Below the pieces are notes generated by a model that saw only the letters and a list, made by a program, of their open reading frames with translations, did not search any database and had not been told where the DNA came from. A stretch of 45,921 nt of DNA from Oscillospiraceae bacterium (GTDB taxonomy: Bacteria; Bacillota; Clostridia; Oscillospirales; Acutalibacteraceae): contig JAFLUL010000004.1 of NCBI GenBank assembly GCA_022508845.1, positions 1 to 45,921 of the forward strand, written 5' to 3'. Of the stretch, positions 33,020 to 42,096 are shown piece after piece; position 1 is the stretch's first letter; each line of letters begins with the position of its first letter. Position numbers and translations under genes: made by a program.

Positions 33020-33679
33020 ATGGATAAATATTTAGAAATCAAAAAGATGCTTGAAGCTCTGGAAGATAAAGAAAATTCCGCTGCAATGTCAAAATATATG
33101 AGAAATATGTTTGATTTTTACGGAATTCCCACTCCAAAAAGAAAAGAAGCATATAGCGAATTTATCAAGTCTGAAAAGAAATTAAAGAAGATTGACTGGG
33201 ATTTTCTGGACAAGTGCTATGAAGACGATCATAGGGAATTTCAATATTTGGTTTATGATTATTTACTTGCAATGAAAAGATATGTCTATTTTGAGGATAT
33301 ACCAAAAATTGAAATTTATATTACAAAGAAATCCTGGTGGGATACAACAGATTTTTTATGCAAAGTGATTGGCGATATCGGCATAAGAGATTCAAGAGTT
33401 AAAGATTTAATGATAGATTGGTCAAAAAAAGATAATATTTGGATAAAAAGGACTGCCATAGAACATCAATTATGTTTGAAGGAAAAAACAGACACAGAAT
33501 TATTAGAACAAATTATAGTAAATTGTTTTGGCAGTGATGAGTTTTTTATAAATAAGGCGATCGGTTGGGCTTTAAGAGATTATTCTAAAACTAATCCTAA
33601 GTGGGTAAAAGATTTTGTTAACAGATATAATGACAAAATGAACAATTTAAGCATAAAAGAAGCAAGCAAATATCTTTGA
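33020..33679 (+). CDS. AlkD-like DNA alkylation repair protein
   Basis: 219 residues of the all-helical HEAT-like AlkD family, which excises alkylated bases without base flipping. The motifs are KSWWDTTDFL (about 112-121), with the Trp and Asp of the AlkD WDxxD active site, KRTAIEHQLCL, and KAIGWALRDYSKTNPKWVKDF with the second conserved Trp. Upstream signatures include PTPKRKEAYSEF. The start at 33020 lies 16 bases after the HD-GNAT gene, again with no Shine-Dalgarno sequence; a TTG start at 32975 inside the previous gene is possible. It shares the A+T-rich composition of its partner. Confidence 0.85.
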   Translation: MDKYLEIKKMLEALEDKENSAAMSKYMRNMFDFYGIPTPKRKEAYSEFIKSEKKLKKIDWDFLDKCYEDDHREFQYLVYDYLLAMKRYVYFEDIPKIEIYITKKSWWDTTDFLCKVIGDIGIRDSRVKDLMIDWSKKDNIWIKRTAIEHQLCLKEKTDTELLEQIIVNCFGSDEFFINKAIGWALRDYSKTNPKWVKDFVNRYNDKMNNLSIKEASKYL

Positions 33680-33719
33680 ATGCAACAAAAGCTTCAAACG
33701 AAATAAGGAAGTGATAAAA

Positions 33720-34595
33720 TTGTCCAGTGAAGAAAAAGGTTTCCAAAATAACAGCATAAACTGGTTCCCGGGGCATATGGCGCGTACGCGTAGGCTCATA
33801 AAGGAGAGCCTTAAGCTTGTTGACGCTGTAATAGAACTCAGAGACGCGAGAATACCCGTTTCGAGCACAAATCCGGAATTAAATGAGCTTATCGAGAATA
33901 AGCCGAAAATAATTCTGCTGAATAAAGCCGACTTAGCGGACGAAATAGCCACTAAAGAATGGCTCGCCTATTATAAAAGCGAGGGTGTTGCAGCCATATC
34001 CGCCGATTCAAAGAGCGGAAAGGGGCTGAATATTTTGCGTAAGACCGTAAATGAGGTGCTTGCGGATAAAATAAAAAGCAATGTCGAAAAGGGAATGGCG
34101 GGCAAGGCTCTGCGCCTTATGGTTGTTGGAATACCGAACACGGGAAAATCATCATTTATAAACCGTATGACGCGCTCTGCAAAAGCAAAGGTTGAAGACA
34201 GAGCCGGCGTAACCAGGCACAATAAATGGTATGTTATAGACACTTCTCTTGAGCTGCTCGACACCCCGGGCGTACTGTGGCCAAAATTTGAGGATCCTGA
34301 AGTTGGTTTTCGTTTGGCGTTTACCGGCGGAATAAAGGACGATATCCTCGATATTCAAGAGCTTGCCGCCGAGCTGCTCAATATTTTGCAAAAGGACTAT
34401 CCCGACAGACTAAAGGAAAGATATAAGATAACCGGATTTGAAGAGCTTTCCGCCTATGAGACCCTTGAGCTTATCGGCAAAAAAAGAGGAATGCTTATCT
34501 CAGGCGGTGAGGTTGACACCCTGAGGGCCTCGCAGATGCTGTTTGACGAACTAAGAGGCGGCAAGCTCGGAAAAATCACTTTTGAAAGGCCATAG
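33720..34595 (+). CDS. rbgA: Ribosome biogenesis GTPase RbgA/YlqF
   Basis: Circularly permuted GTPase needed late in 50S subunit assembly. 291 residues with the permuted motif order G4 (LLNKADLAD), G5, G1 (GIPNTGKSSF), G3 (DTPGVLWP), the N-terminal WFPGHMARTRR signature and a C-terminal RNA-binding helical domain. The start is taken as TTG at 33720 because TAAGGAAGTGAT (11 of 12 to the anti-Shine-Dalgarno complement) ends four bases before it; a GTG at 33711 lies inside that site. It precedes rnhB as in Bacillus. Confidence 0.93.
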   Translation: MSSEEKGFQNNSINWFPGHMARTRRLIKESLKLVDAVIELRDARIPVSSTNPELNELIENKPKIILLNKADLADEIATKEWLAYYKSEGVAAISADSKSGKGLNILRKTVNEVLADKIKSNVEKGMAGKALRLMVVGIPNTGKSSFINRMTRSAKAKVEDRAGVTRHNKWYVIDTSLELLDTPGVLWPKFEDPEVGFRLAFTGGIKDDILDIQELAAELLNILQKDYPDRLKERYKITGFEELSAYETLELIGKKRGMLISGGEVDTLRASQMLFDELRGGKLGKITFERP

Positions 34596-34596
34596 T

Positions 34597-35196
34597 ATGA
34601 CATACGAATACGAAAACGAGTATAGAGAAAAGGGATATAAGCTCATTTGCGGCATTGACGAAGCCGGAAGAGGGCCTTTGGCGGGGCCTGTTTTTGCCGC
34701 GGCAGTAATTTTACCCGATGGACTTGAATACATAGGTCTTAACGACTCAAAAAAGCTCAGCGAAAAAAAACGCGATGAGCTGTTTGACGTTATAAAAGAA
34801 AAAGCCGTTTCATATTGCATTGCATCCGCAGATGAAAATGAAATTGACGGGCTGAACATATTAAACGCCACATTTCTTGCTATGAAAAGAGCAATTGAGG
34901 GCCTGAAATTAAAGCCCGACCTTGCTCTCATTGACGGCAACCGCAAGCCGAATACGGGAATTGAAGAGGTTACCCTTGTTAAGGGCGACGGGAAGAGCAT
35001 TTCCATTGCGGCGGCTTCAATTTTAGCTAAAGTTAGCCGCGACCGCTATATGCTGGAACTGGATAAAATGTATCCCGAATATAATTTTCGGCAACACAAG
35101 GGCTATCCTACTAAGCTGCACTATGAAAAAATAAAAGAGCACGGGATTTCTCCCGTGCACAGATTAAGCTTTTTAAAAACGCTTGATAAACATTAA
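34597..35196 (+). CDS. rnhB: Ribonuclease HII
   Basis: Removes ribonucleotides and RNA from DNA-RNA hybrids. In 199 residues the active-site sequence CGIDEAGRGPLAGPV gives Asp21-Glu22, with the third carboxylate in ALIDGN and the SILAKVSRDRYM motif downstream. The ATG at 34597 follows AAAGG by seven bases and starts just after the rbgA stop. It is convergent with the mannosidase gene, with nine bases between. Confidence 0.95.
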   Translation: MTYEYENEYREKGYKLICGIDEAGRGPLAGPVFAAAVILPDGLEYIGLNDSKKLSEKKRDELFDVIKEKAVSYCIASADENEIDGLNILNATFLAMKRAIEGLKLKPDLALIDGNRKPNTGIEEVTLVKGDGKSISIAAASILAKVSRDRYMLELDKMYPEYNFRQHKGYPTKLHYEKIKEHGISPVHRLSFLKTLDKH

Positions 35197-35205
35197 ATCA
35201 AAATT

Positions 35206-38142
35206 TCAGATCGCAACTGTTATGATCTCAAATGGCTTAAACTCAATTTTATCGGTTTTGTAAAGCTCACGCTCAAGCATATCGCACACAGTTACCTCGC
35301 TTGAAAGAGCCAAAGCTCCCCTTCTGCCGTCTGTTTCAGTAAGACGGCAGATTATTTTTTTGCCGTCCTCGCCGAGCTTTACAGCCTGAAGATAGAGAGG
35401 CTCAAACTCCTTATAAATTGAGGGCACTGCAAGATTTTCCTCTGTTTTTATCAGAGGTGAATTATATATAAGAGCAAGCCTGTTAATTCCGGCATCGGTA
35501 AACGAACCGGCGTGCGGCACGATTTTATAGCAAAAACTATGCTCTCCGATATCCGATTGCGGGTCGGGTCGCTCGGTTGCGCGAAGAAGCGAGAGGGTTA
35601 TGTGCGTTCCGTTTATTCCAACACCGTATTTGCCGTCATTTATAACTGCAAAGCCCCCGTCTGTTTCGCAGATATCAAACCATTTATGCGTACAGCACTC
35701 AAAGCGGGCGGCCTCCCAGCTTGTGTTTTTATGCATAGGGCGGCGTATAAAGCCGGCGGAGGTATCGCAAATAAGCTCCCTTGTTAAAACATTTGCGTTA
35801 AACTCAGCCTTTAGGAGCTTGTGGCTTTCAAACCAACTTGCATTTATTTCACATTCAATGCTCCTGTCGGTTCTGAACAGGCGTATATTTTTTATGATAA
35901 TGCTCTTGTCAGTTCTTTCGGACGCGGAAAACTGGGCTGCCTCTCCGGTTACTTTAACAAGATGAAAGTTTTCATTCAATATAAACTCGCAGGGCTTTTC
36001 GGCATAGTCGGGAAGAATATCCCAGGCATCATAGTTTCCGGGGCGGTCATCATAAAGCCTCAGCTTATTTATAGCTCCGTCCGCCCACTGCCTGCCGTTT
36101 TCTTTATCAAACAGAGAGATTATGCTTCCGTCAGAGTCAAACTCAATATCGTAAAACGGGGTTGAAACCTTGTTTTCCTCGGTTTTTATCCAGCTCAAGT
36201 CGGCTTCGGGGGAGAAAATTTCGGCATAGCCGAGGGAATCAGCCTTTATCCGGCCAAAATCTCCGGTTATTCCCTTTCTTAAAAACTCTCCGCTGCCGTT
36301 CGGAATAAACTCCACTCCGCCACGCTCAAAATTCAGCGCGTTAAACCGTTTTTCTCCCGCGCCGATAACAGCGTCAAGTCCTTTTTCAACCTCGCAAAGA
36401 TCGTCCATAGCGTCTTTGTAAACAGGAGTTATATGGCTTCCGGGCAAAATATCGTGGAACTGCTGGAGCAAAAACTTTTTATAAAGCTCTCTGAGCGATT
36501 TTTCAGGGTAATCGGAATTTTTCAGTACACTTATAAGCTCGGCAACGCGGAATTTTTCTTCAAGGACGCGGTTTTTCTTTTTCAGCTCCGATTTTGTTGT
36601 GAATGTGCCGCGATGCATTTCAAGATACAGCTCTCCGTCCCATACGGCAAAATCCTTATCGGGAGTAAAATTCTCCTTCAAAAAGCGGTCGGCTCTGATA
36701 TGTCTTGTTTCGGGCATAACGCTGAGCTTATCAAAACGGCGCATAAGTTCAATCATCTCATCGGTGACGCCGCTGCCTCCGTCGCCGTAGCCAAACATAT
36801 TCAGGGTTTCGGTGTCGGTATTCTTGTCCTGAAAAGCCTCCCAGTTTTCAATCACCTGAGAAGGCTCGTTCCAGGTTATAAAGTGCGTTGGCGGAACGCA
36901 GGCATAGATATCGGTGCCGTCTATGCCGCGCCAGAGAAAATTATTGTGAGGAAAGCGGTTAGTATCGTTCCAGGTACTCATTTTGTTTGAAACAAAATAG
37001 TCAACACCGCTCTTTTTCAGTATTTGCGGAAGAATCCAGGAGTTTCCGAAAACATCGGGCAGCCAGCAGCTGTTTACTATAAAACCGAAATTCTCTTCAT
37101 AGAATTTTTGTCCGTAAAGACACTGGCGAATAAGACTTTCAGCATTTGGAACATTGCAGTCCGGTTCAACATACATAGCCCCAACAGGCTCAAAACGACC
37201 TGCGGCTATGCTCTCTTTGAGCTCGCTGAACACCTCGGGATAATACTTTTTCAGCGTTTCATAAACATACGGCTGAGTATGGCAATAAGTAAACTCAGGA
37301 TATTTATCCATAAGGCGCAGCTGAATGAGCACCGTTCGCAGGTTTTTCTGGACAGTGTGAAGCCTCCTCCAATAGTAGGCTATATCGAGATGGGAATGGG
37401 CAACAAGGGCAACCCTTCCCGAGCCTTTGTAGGTTTTGTCGGAATAAATATTTTTCTCAATATAATCCGATGCGCGCTCAGCGTCTTGAGATGAAAAGTT
37501 ATCAAAATCAATAAAGTTCAGCGCAGCGTCAACATGGTTTTTTATCTGTTCACGGTAGTTCTCATCAAAAAGCTCGCTTGAAATTATGTCTGTTAAAGCC
37601 TCTAAATCCCAGCAAAGGCTCTGAACGGCGCTGTTTACGCTACAGAGATATATTCCGCCGAATTCCTGACGGCAGCCTCGAAGAGCGAATGTTTCGGGGT
37701 TTCTCTCGTCATCGGGCTTGGAGCGGTTAAAACCGAGCATTTCAAGCTTTATCCTGCCGTTTTGGATATATGGCGTTATATGAACCCTCATTCTGTTCGG
37801 ATCCACACCGCCCGCGTATTTGCCGTTTACCTTAACGATGACTTCAGAGGTGGTCTTGAAAAACAAATACACTTCTTTTCCGGATAAAGCTTCGGGAATT
37901 AGCGCCTCTGCCTCAAAGAATATGCTGCCGTCGGGGGTATAGTAAAGATCGCCCTTTTTAAGTTCATAAGGCTTTTCTTCATAAAAATAAAATTCATTTT
38001 CACCCGTCTGACGGGCGTTTCTTATATATACGGGAACAATTTCTGTCATGTTCTCGTGAATATAACGCTTTAGCCACCCGTAGCGCAAATCAATATATTC
38101 CTCTTTTCGCATAGAGCGGCGCTGAACCTTTATATGAGCCAT
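35206..38142 (-). CDS. GH38 alpha-mannosidase-like glycoside hydrolase
   Basis: 978 residues, a full-length GH38 enzyme. An N-terminal sandwich domain (about 1-240) precedes the catalytic domain. That domain has the zinc-binding HSHLDIAY (about 249), the nucleophile-bearing WLPDVFGNSW (about 365), and HDILPGSHITPVY with the later zinc histidine. A helical bundle and a large C-terminal beta domain complete it. No signal peptide is present, so it acts in the cytoplasm, presumably on imported mannosides. The ribosome binding site AAGGAGG is strong. It follows the small Nfu-like gene by 12 bases. Confidence 0.9.
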   Translation of the reverse strand: MAHIKVQRRSMRKEEYIDLRYGWLKRYIHENMTEIVPVYIRNARQTGENEFYFYEEKPYELKKGDLYYTPDGSIFFEAEALIPEALSGKEVYLFFKTTSEVIVKVNGKYAGGVDPNRMRVHITPYIQNGRIKLEMLGFNRSKPDDERNPETFALRGCRQEFGGIYLCSVNSAVQSLCWDLEALTDIISSELFDENYREQIKNHVDAALNFIDFDNFSSQDAERASDYIEKNIYSDKTYKGSGRVALVAHSHLDIAYYWRRLHTVQKNLRTVLIQLRLMDKYPEFTYCHTQPYVYETLKKYYPEVFSELKESIAAGRFEPVGAMYVEPDCNVPNAESLIRQCLYGQKFYEENFGFIVNSCWLPDVFGNSWILPQILKKSGVDYFVSNKMSTWNDTNRFPHNNFLWRGIDGTDIYACVPPTHFITWNEPSQVIENWEAFQDKNTDTETLNMFGYGDGGSGVTDEMIELMRRFDKLSVMPETRHIRADRFLKENFTPDKDFAVWDGELYLEMHRGTFTTKSELKKKNRVLEEKFRVAELISVLKNSDYPEKSLRELYKKFLLQQFHDILPGSHITPVYKDAMDDLCEVEKGLDAVIGAGEKRFNALNFERGGVEFIPNGSGEFLRKGITGDFGRIKADSLGYAEIFSPEADLSWIKTEENKVSTPFYDIEFDSDGSIISLFDKENGRQWADGAINKLRLYDDRPGNYDAWDILPDYAEKPCEFILNENFHLVKVTGEAAQFSASERTDKSIIIKNIRLFRTDRSIECEINASWFESHKLLKAEFNANVLTRELICDTSAGFIRRPMHKNTSWEAARFECCTHKWFDICETDGGFAVINDGKYGVGINGTHITLSLLRATERPDPQSDIGEHSFCYKIVPHAGSFTDAGINRLALIYNSPLIKTEENLAVPSIYKEFEPLYLQAVKLGEDGKKIICRLTETDGRRGALALSSEVTVCDMLERELYKTDKIEFKPFEIITVAI

Positions 38143-38154
38143 ATCTTACCCTCC

Positions 38155-38388
38155 TTATCTGTCTCTGAAATAGGGTCTTTTTTTCTCAGCGATTATTTTA
38201 ACGCTTTTGTTGGTATCTTTTAATATTTTTTCTTCACACCAATCAAGACATCTTTCGGTCTTGGAGCAAAACGAGCACTCGCCTCTGAGCCTTACGCGCA
38301 GCGTTTCGCCGTCAAAGCTTATAAATTCTATCTCGCCGCCGTCGCCCTGCAAAAGAGGACGGATTTCACTGTTTATATATTCTTCCAT
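38155..38388 (-). CDS. NifU C-terminal-like (Nfu) iron-sulfur protein
   Basis: 77 residues matching the Nfu domain that carries Fe-S clusters for transfer. IRPLLQGDGGEIEFISFDG and VRLRGEC are conserved, followed by CSFC (a CxxC) and two further cysteines (ERCLDWC). The usual small-residue loop after CxxC is altered and extra cysteines are present, so it is a divergent member. The ribosome binding site is GGGTGAT. It is the first gene of a pair with the mannosidase. Confidence 0.75.
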   Translation of the reverse strand: MEEYINSEIRPLLQGDGGEIEFISFDGETLRVRLRGECSFCSKTERCLDWCEEKILKDTNKSVKIIAEKKRPYFRDR

Positions 38389-38404
38389 TTATATCACCCG
38401 CAAT

Positions 38405-38433
38405 ATTGTATCATACTTTTCAGATTAGTTCAA
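38405..38433 (-). promoter_or_regulatory. Promoter of the Nfu-like/mannosidase pair
   Basis: Minus-strand TTGAAC (38428-38433), 17-bp spacer, TACAAT (38405-38410), 17 bases before the start codon. Confidence 0.65.
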
Positions 38434-38452
38434 TATTTTGATAAACAAATAA

Positions 38453-38503
38453 ACAGTCAATGCACTTGACTGTATTTTATCAATATGTTAAAATACAAGT
38501 CAA
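38453..38503 (+). promoter_or_regulatory. Promoter and clustered TTGACT half-sites upstream of the DUF1836 pair
   Basis: Promoter TTGACT (38466-38471), 17-bp spacer, TAAAAT (38489-38494). ACAGTCAA (38453-38460) and TTGACTGT (38466-38473) form an 8-bp-arm palindrome. The TTGACTGTATTTTA segment also pairs with TAAAATACAAGTCAA (to 38503), allowing one extra base. The half-site therefore occurs three times around the core promoter, as in an operator. Confidence 0.65.
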
Positions 38504-38524
38504 TTGAACCTCAGGAGGTATTTT

Positions 38525-39025
38525 ATGAGTTATTTCTACAAAAAAGACGGCGAAATTTTTATTCCGGAAGCAATAAACCCGGAGCTTACACATCTGGCAA
38601 AGGCCATTATAAAAACCTGCAGACTTACATTTAAGGTGCAGATGAAAACAACGTCGCTTAAAAACGCTCTTGGCAGCGGCAATAAAGCTCAGATGCATGA
38701 TGTTATGCAAAAATGCATAGAAAAAAATAAAGCCCTTTATAACGCGGATATGGCTCTGTCGGGAGTAAAGGTTGAAACCGTTGACGATGACTTCTTTGCG
38801 GCACAGAATGAGGATTTTTATAAGCAGCAGCTTAATATTTTAGTTGATTTCGCGTATATTAACTGTGTAGTGGAGGCAAAAATGTTCCCTCTTATGAGCG
38901 CTGCCTGCGAAAAAACGCTGAACAAAAAAATAAGCGAGCTGAAATTCTTTACAAATCAAACGGAAATTCTCGAAATAACCGAAAAAGATCTCAGTGCTTA
39001 CGCAAAGGAAGGCGAAGAAGAATGA
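38525..39025 (+). CDS. Protein of unknown function cotranscribed with DUF1836 regulator
   Basis: 166 residues, mostly helical and acidic at the C-terminus, with no signal peptide or membrane segment. I do not recognise the family. It contains two Cys-bearing helices (IKTCRLTF, QKCIEKNK) and the segment YINCVVEAKMFPLMSAACEKT. The ATG at 38525 follows AGGAGG; a longer frame from 38504 would include that site. The stop overlaps the DUF1836 start by four bases, indicating coupled synthesis and possibly a partner or effector role. Confidence 0.75.
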   Translation: MSYFYKKDGEIFIPEAINPELTHLAKAIIKTCRLTFKVQMKTTSLKNALGSGNKAQMHDVMQKCIEKNKALYNADMALSGVKVETVDDDFFAAQNEDFYKQQLNILVDFAYINCVVEAKMFPLMSAACEKTLNKKISELKFFTNQTEILEITEKDLSAYAKEGEEE

Positions 39026-39582
39026 TAAAACTTCCCGGAACAGCTCTTGAAATTGAGGACGGGCGCCTTGTTTACGGCTTTGCAAATCTCTCCTCCCTGT
39101 TTTCGGTTACCGGAGGACTTACCCTATCCCAGATTTGCGAAATAGCAGGAACGGAGCTTACCACCGTTCAGAACTGGATAAAAAGAGGCTGGGTTGCGCA
39201 TCCTGAAAATAAACGCTATAAAGAAAATCACCTTGCGCGAATTATCATTCTCAATATGCTCAGAAACAGCCTGCAGCTTGAGCAAATAGCCATAATTCTG
39301 CGCTATATAAACGGCAGCGCGGACGACAGAAACGACGATATTATTCCTGATAGTACTCTGTATTCACATCTGTGTATAATAGTTGATAAGGTGGTTTCGC
39401 TTAATATAACCGATGAAGAAGGGATAAAAAATTGCGTTTCGGACGCTCTTACAGAGTACAGCGAGCCCTATGAGGGGGCAAAGGAAAAGCTCATTTCTGC
39501 CCTCACTGTTATGACTCTTGCCTTCATAGCATCGGAGATAAAGCTAAACGCCGAAAGGATATTTAAGGAGATCATTGAATAA
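39022..39582 (+). CDS. DUF1836 MerR-like DNA-binding protein
   Basis: 186 residues of the DUF1836 family, Firmicutes proteins with a MerR-type helix-turn-helix: TLSQICEIAGTELTTVQNWIKRGWVAHPENKRY split over about residues 33-65, followed by LARIIILNMLRNSLQLEQIAIIL. The helical C-terminal half may bind a ligand or partner. It overlaps the preceding gene (ATGA). The inverted repeats upstream of the pair suggest autoregulation by this protein. Its regulon cannot be told from sequence. Confidence 0.85.
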   Translation: MIKLPGTALEIEDGRLVYGFANLSSLFSVTGGLTLSQICEIAGTELTTVQNWIKRGWVAHPENKRYKENHLARIIILNMLRNSLQLEQIAIILRYINGSADDRNDDIIPDSTLYSHLCIIVDKVVSLNITDEEGIKNCVSDALTEYSEPYEGAKEKLISALTVMTLAFIASEIKLNAERIFKEIIE

Positions 39583-39597
39583 TATTTTTATTACCCC

Positions 39598-39626
39598 TTG
39601 AAATTCGGCAAAAAATAGTGTAAAAT
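39598..39626 (+). promoter_or_regulatory. Promoter of glgP
   Basis: TTGAAA (39598-39603), 17-bp spacer, TAAAAT (39621-39626). TTGGAGG precedes the start codon. Confidence 0.7.
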
Positions 39627-39681
39627 ATACAAAACACGGCCTCAAAAAAGGGCGATTTTCAATTTTTTTTGGAGGTTTTAT

Positions 39682-42096
39682 ATGAAAAAAACCATAACTA
39701 AAGCCACAGCAAAAGAGCTTTTGGATCAAAAGCTGCTGCACTATTTCGGCGTAACCGGAGTTAATGCCACATACGAGCAGTTTTACCGCGCATTGGCTCT
39801 TATATTAAAAGATATGATGAGCAAAAAAAGGGCGGATTTTGACGCTAAGGCCGACACCGAAGAGGGCTGCAAGAGGGTATACTATCTCTCCATGGAGTTC
39901 CTTATGGGGCGTTCCTTAAAAAACACCCTTTATAACCTCAACCTTACAAAAGTATACGAAAACGTTCTCGCGGAATACGGCGTAAGCCTTGAAAAGGTAT
40001 ACGAATGCGAACCCGATGCAGGTCTCGGCAACGGCGGTCTCGGCAGACTTGCCGCCTGCTATCTTGACGCGCTTGCAACAGGCGGTTATCCCGCAAGAGG
40101 ATATTCCATTCTCTATGAATACGGAATTTTTAAACAGAAACTGGTTGACGGCTGGCAGTATGAACTGCCGGATTCCTGGCTCCCCGGCGGGGATGTATGG
40201 ATAACAAAGCGCGAGGAAAGCGCTGTAAATATTTTATTTGAGGGAAGAGTTGTTGACTCTTGGGACAATAACCACCATCAGGTTGAGATAGTTGACGCTA
40301 ATATCATCAGAGCCGTTCCGAGCGATATGTTCGTTGCGGGAAAGGACGGCAAGGGCGTCAGCGTTTTGCGTCTTTGGAGCGCTGAGGCTCCCGGACTTGA
40401 TATGAAGCTCTTTAACGAGGGGCAATATATAAAGGCAACTGAGCAGGATGCTATGGCAAAGACCATTTCAAAAATCCTTTACCCTGCCGACAACCACTAC
40501 GAGGGAAAGAGCCTAAGACTTAAGCAGCAGTATTTTCTTGTTTCGGCGTCGATTCAGGACATTATTCATAACCACCTGCATCGCGGAGAAACTATTGACA
40601 GCATTCCGAGCAAGATTGCAATACACATTAACGACACCCATCCAACCCTCGCCATTCCGGAGCTTATGAGAATTCTTCTTGACGAATGCGGTTACGGATG
40701 GGATGACGCCTGGAATATTGTAACCTCAACCATTGCCTACACAAACCACACGGTTATGGCAGAGGCTCTTGAAAAATGGCCCGAGGGTCTCATAAAGCAG
40801 ATCCTTCCGAGAATTTACCAGATAATAAAAGAGATAGATAACCGCCTTCGCCATTTTGTTTGGGAAAGCTCCCACGATGCGTCGCTTGTTGAACGCACCG
40901 CGGTTATTTCCGACGGAGTTGTTAAAATGGCAAATCTGTGTGTTGCGGCGTGCCACAGCGTAAACGGTGTTTCGGCTCTTCATTCCGACATACTGAAAGA
41001 CAGTGTTTTCAACGATTTTTACCGTCTTACCCCCGATAAATTTACTAACGTAACAAACGGCATCGCCCACAGACGCTGGCTTTGTCAGGCCAACCCCGCA
41101 CTTACGGCGTATCTCACAAAAAAGATAGGCGACGGATTTATTTACGATGGCTCAGAGCTTAAAAAATTCGCTAAATTTGCCGATGAAAAGGAGGCTTTAG
41201 CCGAGCTTCAAAAAATCAAACGCGGAAATAAAGAAAAATTTGCGAAATATATAAAAGAGACGACCGGCGAAACTCTTGACCCGGATTCGCTGTTTGACGT
41301 TCAGGTAAAGCGGCTTCACGAATATAAAAGACAGGAATTAAACGCCTTAAGTATTCTTGCGAATTATATTAAAATTAAAAATAATCCCAACGGAAACTAC
41401 ATTCCCCACACATATATCTTCGGCGCAAAAGCCGCACCGAGCTATATTGTTGCAAAAAAAATAATTTCGTTTATTTGCGCTCTCGCGAAAACAGTTAACA
41501 GCGATCCTGACGTAAACAAATATCTCAAGGTATTGTTCATTGAGGACTATAACGTAACTGCCGCCGAAAGACTTATGCCCGCGGCTGACATTAGCGAGCA
41601 GATTTCCCTTGCGGGAACAGAGGCCAGCGGAACCGGCAATATGAAGCTTATGATAAACGGCGCTGTTACCCTCGGAACAATGGACGGAGCAAATATTGAA
41701 ATTTACGAAAACGTCGGCGCTGACAACATTATCATTTTCGGTATGTCCACTCCCGAGGTAAATGAACTGAAATACTCCGGCTACACCCCGATGAACTACT
41801 ACCGCAACTCCCCTGAGCTGAGAGAAACAATAGACTATCTCAACGCCCACACATTTGCGGGACAGAATTTCCCGGAGATCGGAGAAACAATTAAATTTCA
41901 CGACCCGTATATGGTGCTCGCAGATTTTGCTGACTACCGCCTTGCTCAGGCAAAGGCAGAGGAGCTATTTGCGCAAAAGGATGTTTTTGCAAGAATGTCG
42001 CTTATGAATATAGCAGGAGCAGGCTTCTTCGCAGCCGACCGCGCGATAAGCGAATACGCTGATAAAATCTGGCGCACGAAGGGAATCAAAAAATGA
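39682..42096 (+). CDS. glgP: Glycogen/alpha-glucan phosphorylase
   Basis: Pyridoxal-phosphate enzyme releasing glucose 1-phosphate from alpha-1,4-glucans. The 804-residue protein has the family length, GLGNGGLGRLAACYLDA near the N-terminus, the VKRLHEYKRQ motif, and the cofactor lysine in ASGTGNMKLMINGAVTLGT (about 655). The stop overlaps the start of the GH13 gene by four bases (ATGA), so both act on the same glucan stores. No glgA/glgC genes are in the window. Confidence 0.97.
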   Translation: MKKTITKATAKELLDQKLLHYFGVTGVNATYEQFYRALALILKDMMSKKRADFDAKADTEEGCKRVYYLSMEFLMGRSLKNTLYNLNLTKVYENVLAEYGVSLEKVYECEPDAGLGNGGLGRLAACYLDALATGGYPARGYSILYEYGIFKQKLVDGWQYELPDSWLPGGDVWITKREESAVNILFEGRVVDSWDNNHHQVEIVDANIIRAVPSDMFVAGKDGKGVSVLRLWSAEAPGLDMKLFNEGQYIKATEQDAMAKTISKILYPADNHYEGKSLRLKQQYFLVSASIQDIIHNHLHRGETIDSIPSKIAIHINDTHPTLAIPELMRILLDECGYGWDDAWNIVTSTIAYTNHTVMAEALEKWPEGLIKQILPRIYQIIKEIDNRLRHFVWESSHDASLVERTAVISDGVVKMANLCVAACHSVNGVSALHSDILKDSVFNDFYRLTPDKFTNVTNGIAHRRWLCQANPALTAYLTKKIGDGFIYDGSELKKFAKFADEKEALAELQKIKRGNKEKFAKYIKETTGETLDPDSLFDVQVKRLHEYKRQELNALSILANYIKIKNNPNGNYIPHTYIFGAKAAPSYIVAKKIISFICALAKTVNSDPDVNKYLKVLFIEDYNVTAAERLMPAADISEQISLAGTEASGTGNMKLMINGAVTLGTMDGANIEIYENVGADNIIIFGMSTPEVNELKYSGYTPMNYYRNSPELRETIDYLNAHTFAGQNFPEIGETIKFHDPYMVLADFADYRLAQAKAEELFAQKDVFARMSLMNIAGAGFFAADRAISEYADKIWRTKGIKK

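Noticed and set aside
35139-35158. 8-bp perfect hairpin near the end of rnhB
   Set aside because: It lies in the conserved HGISPVH coding segment and no T tract follows, so it is probably a coding coincidence.
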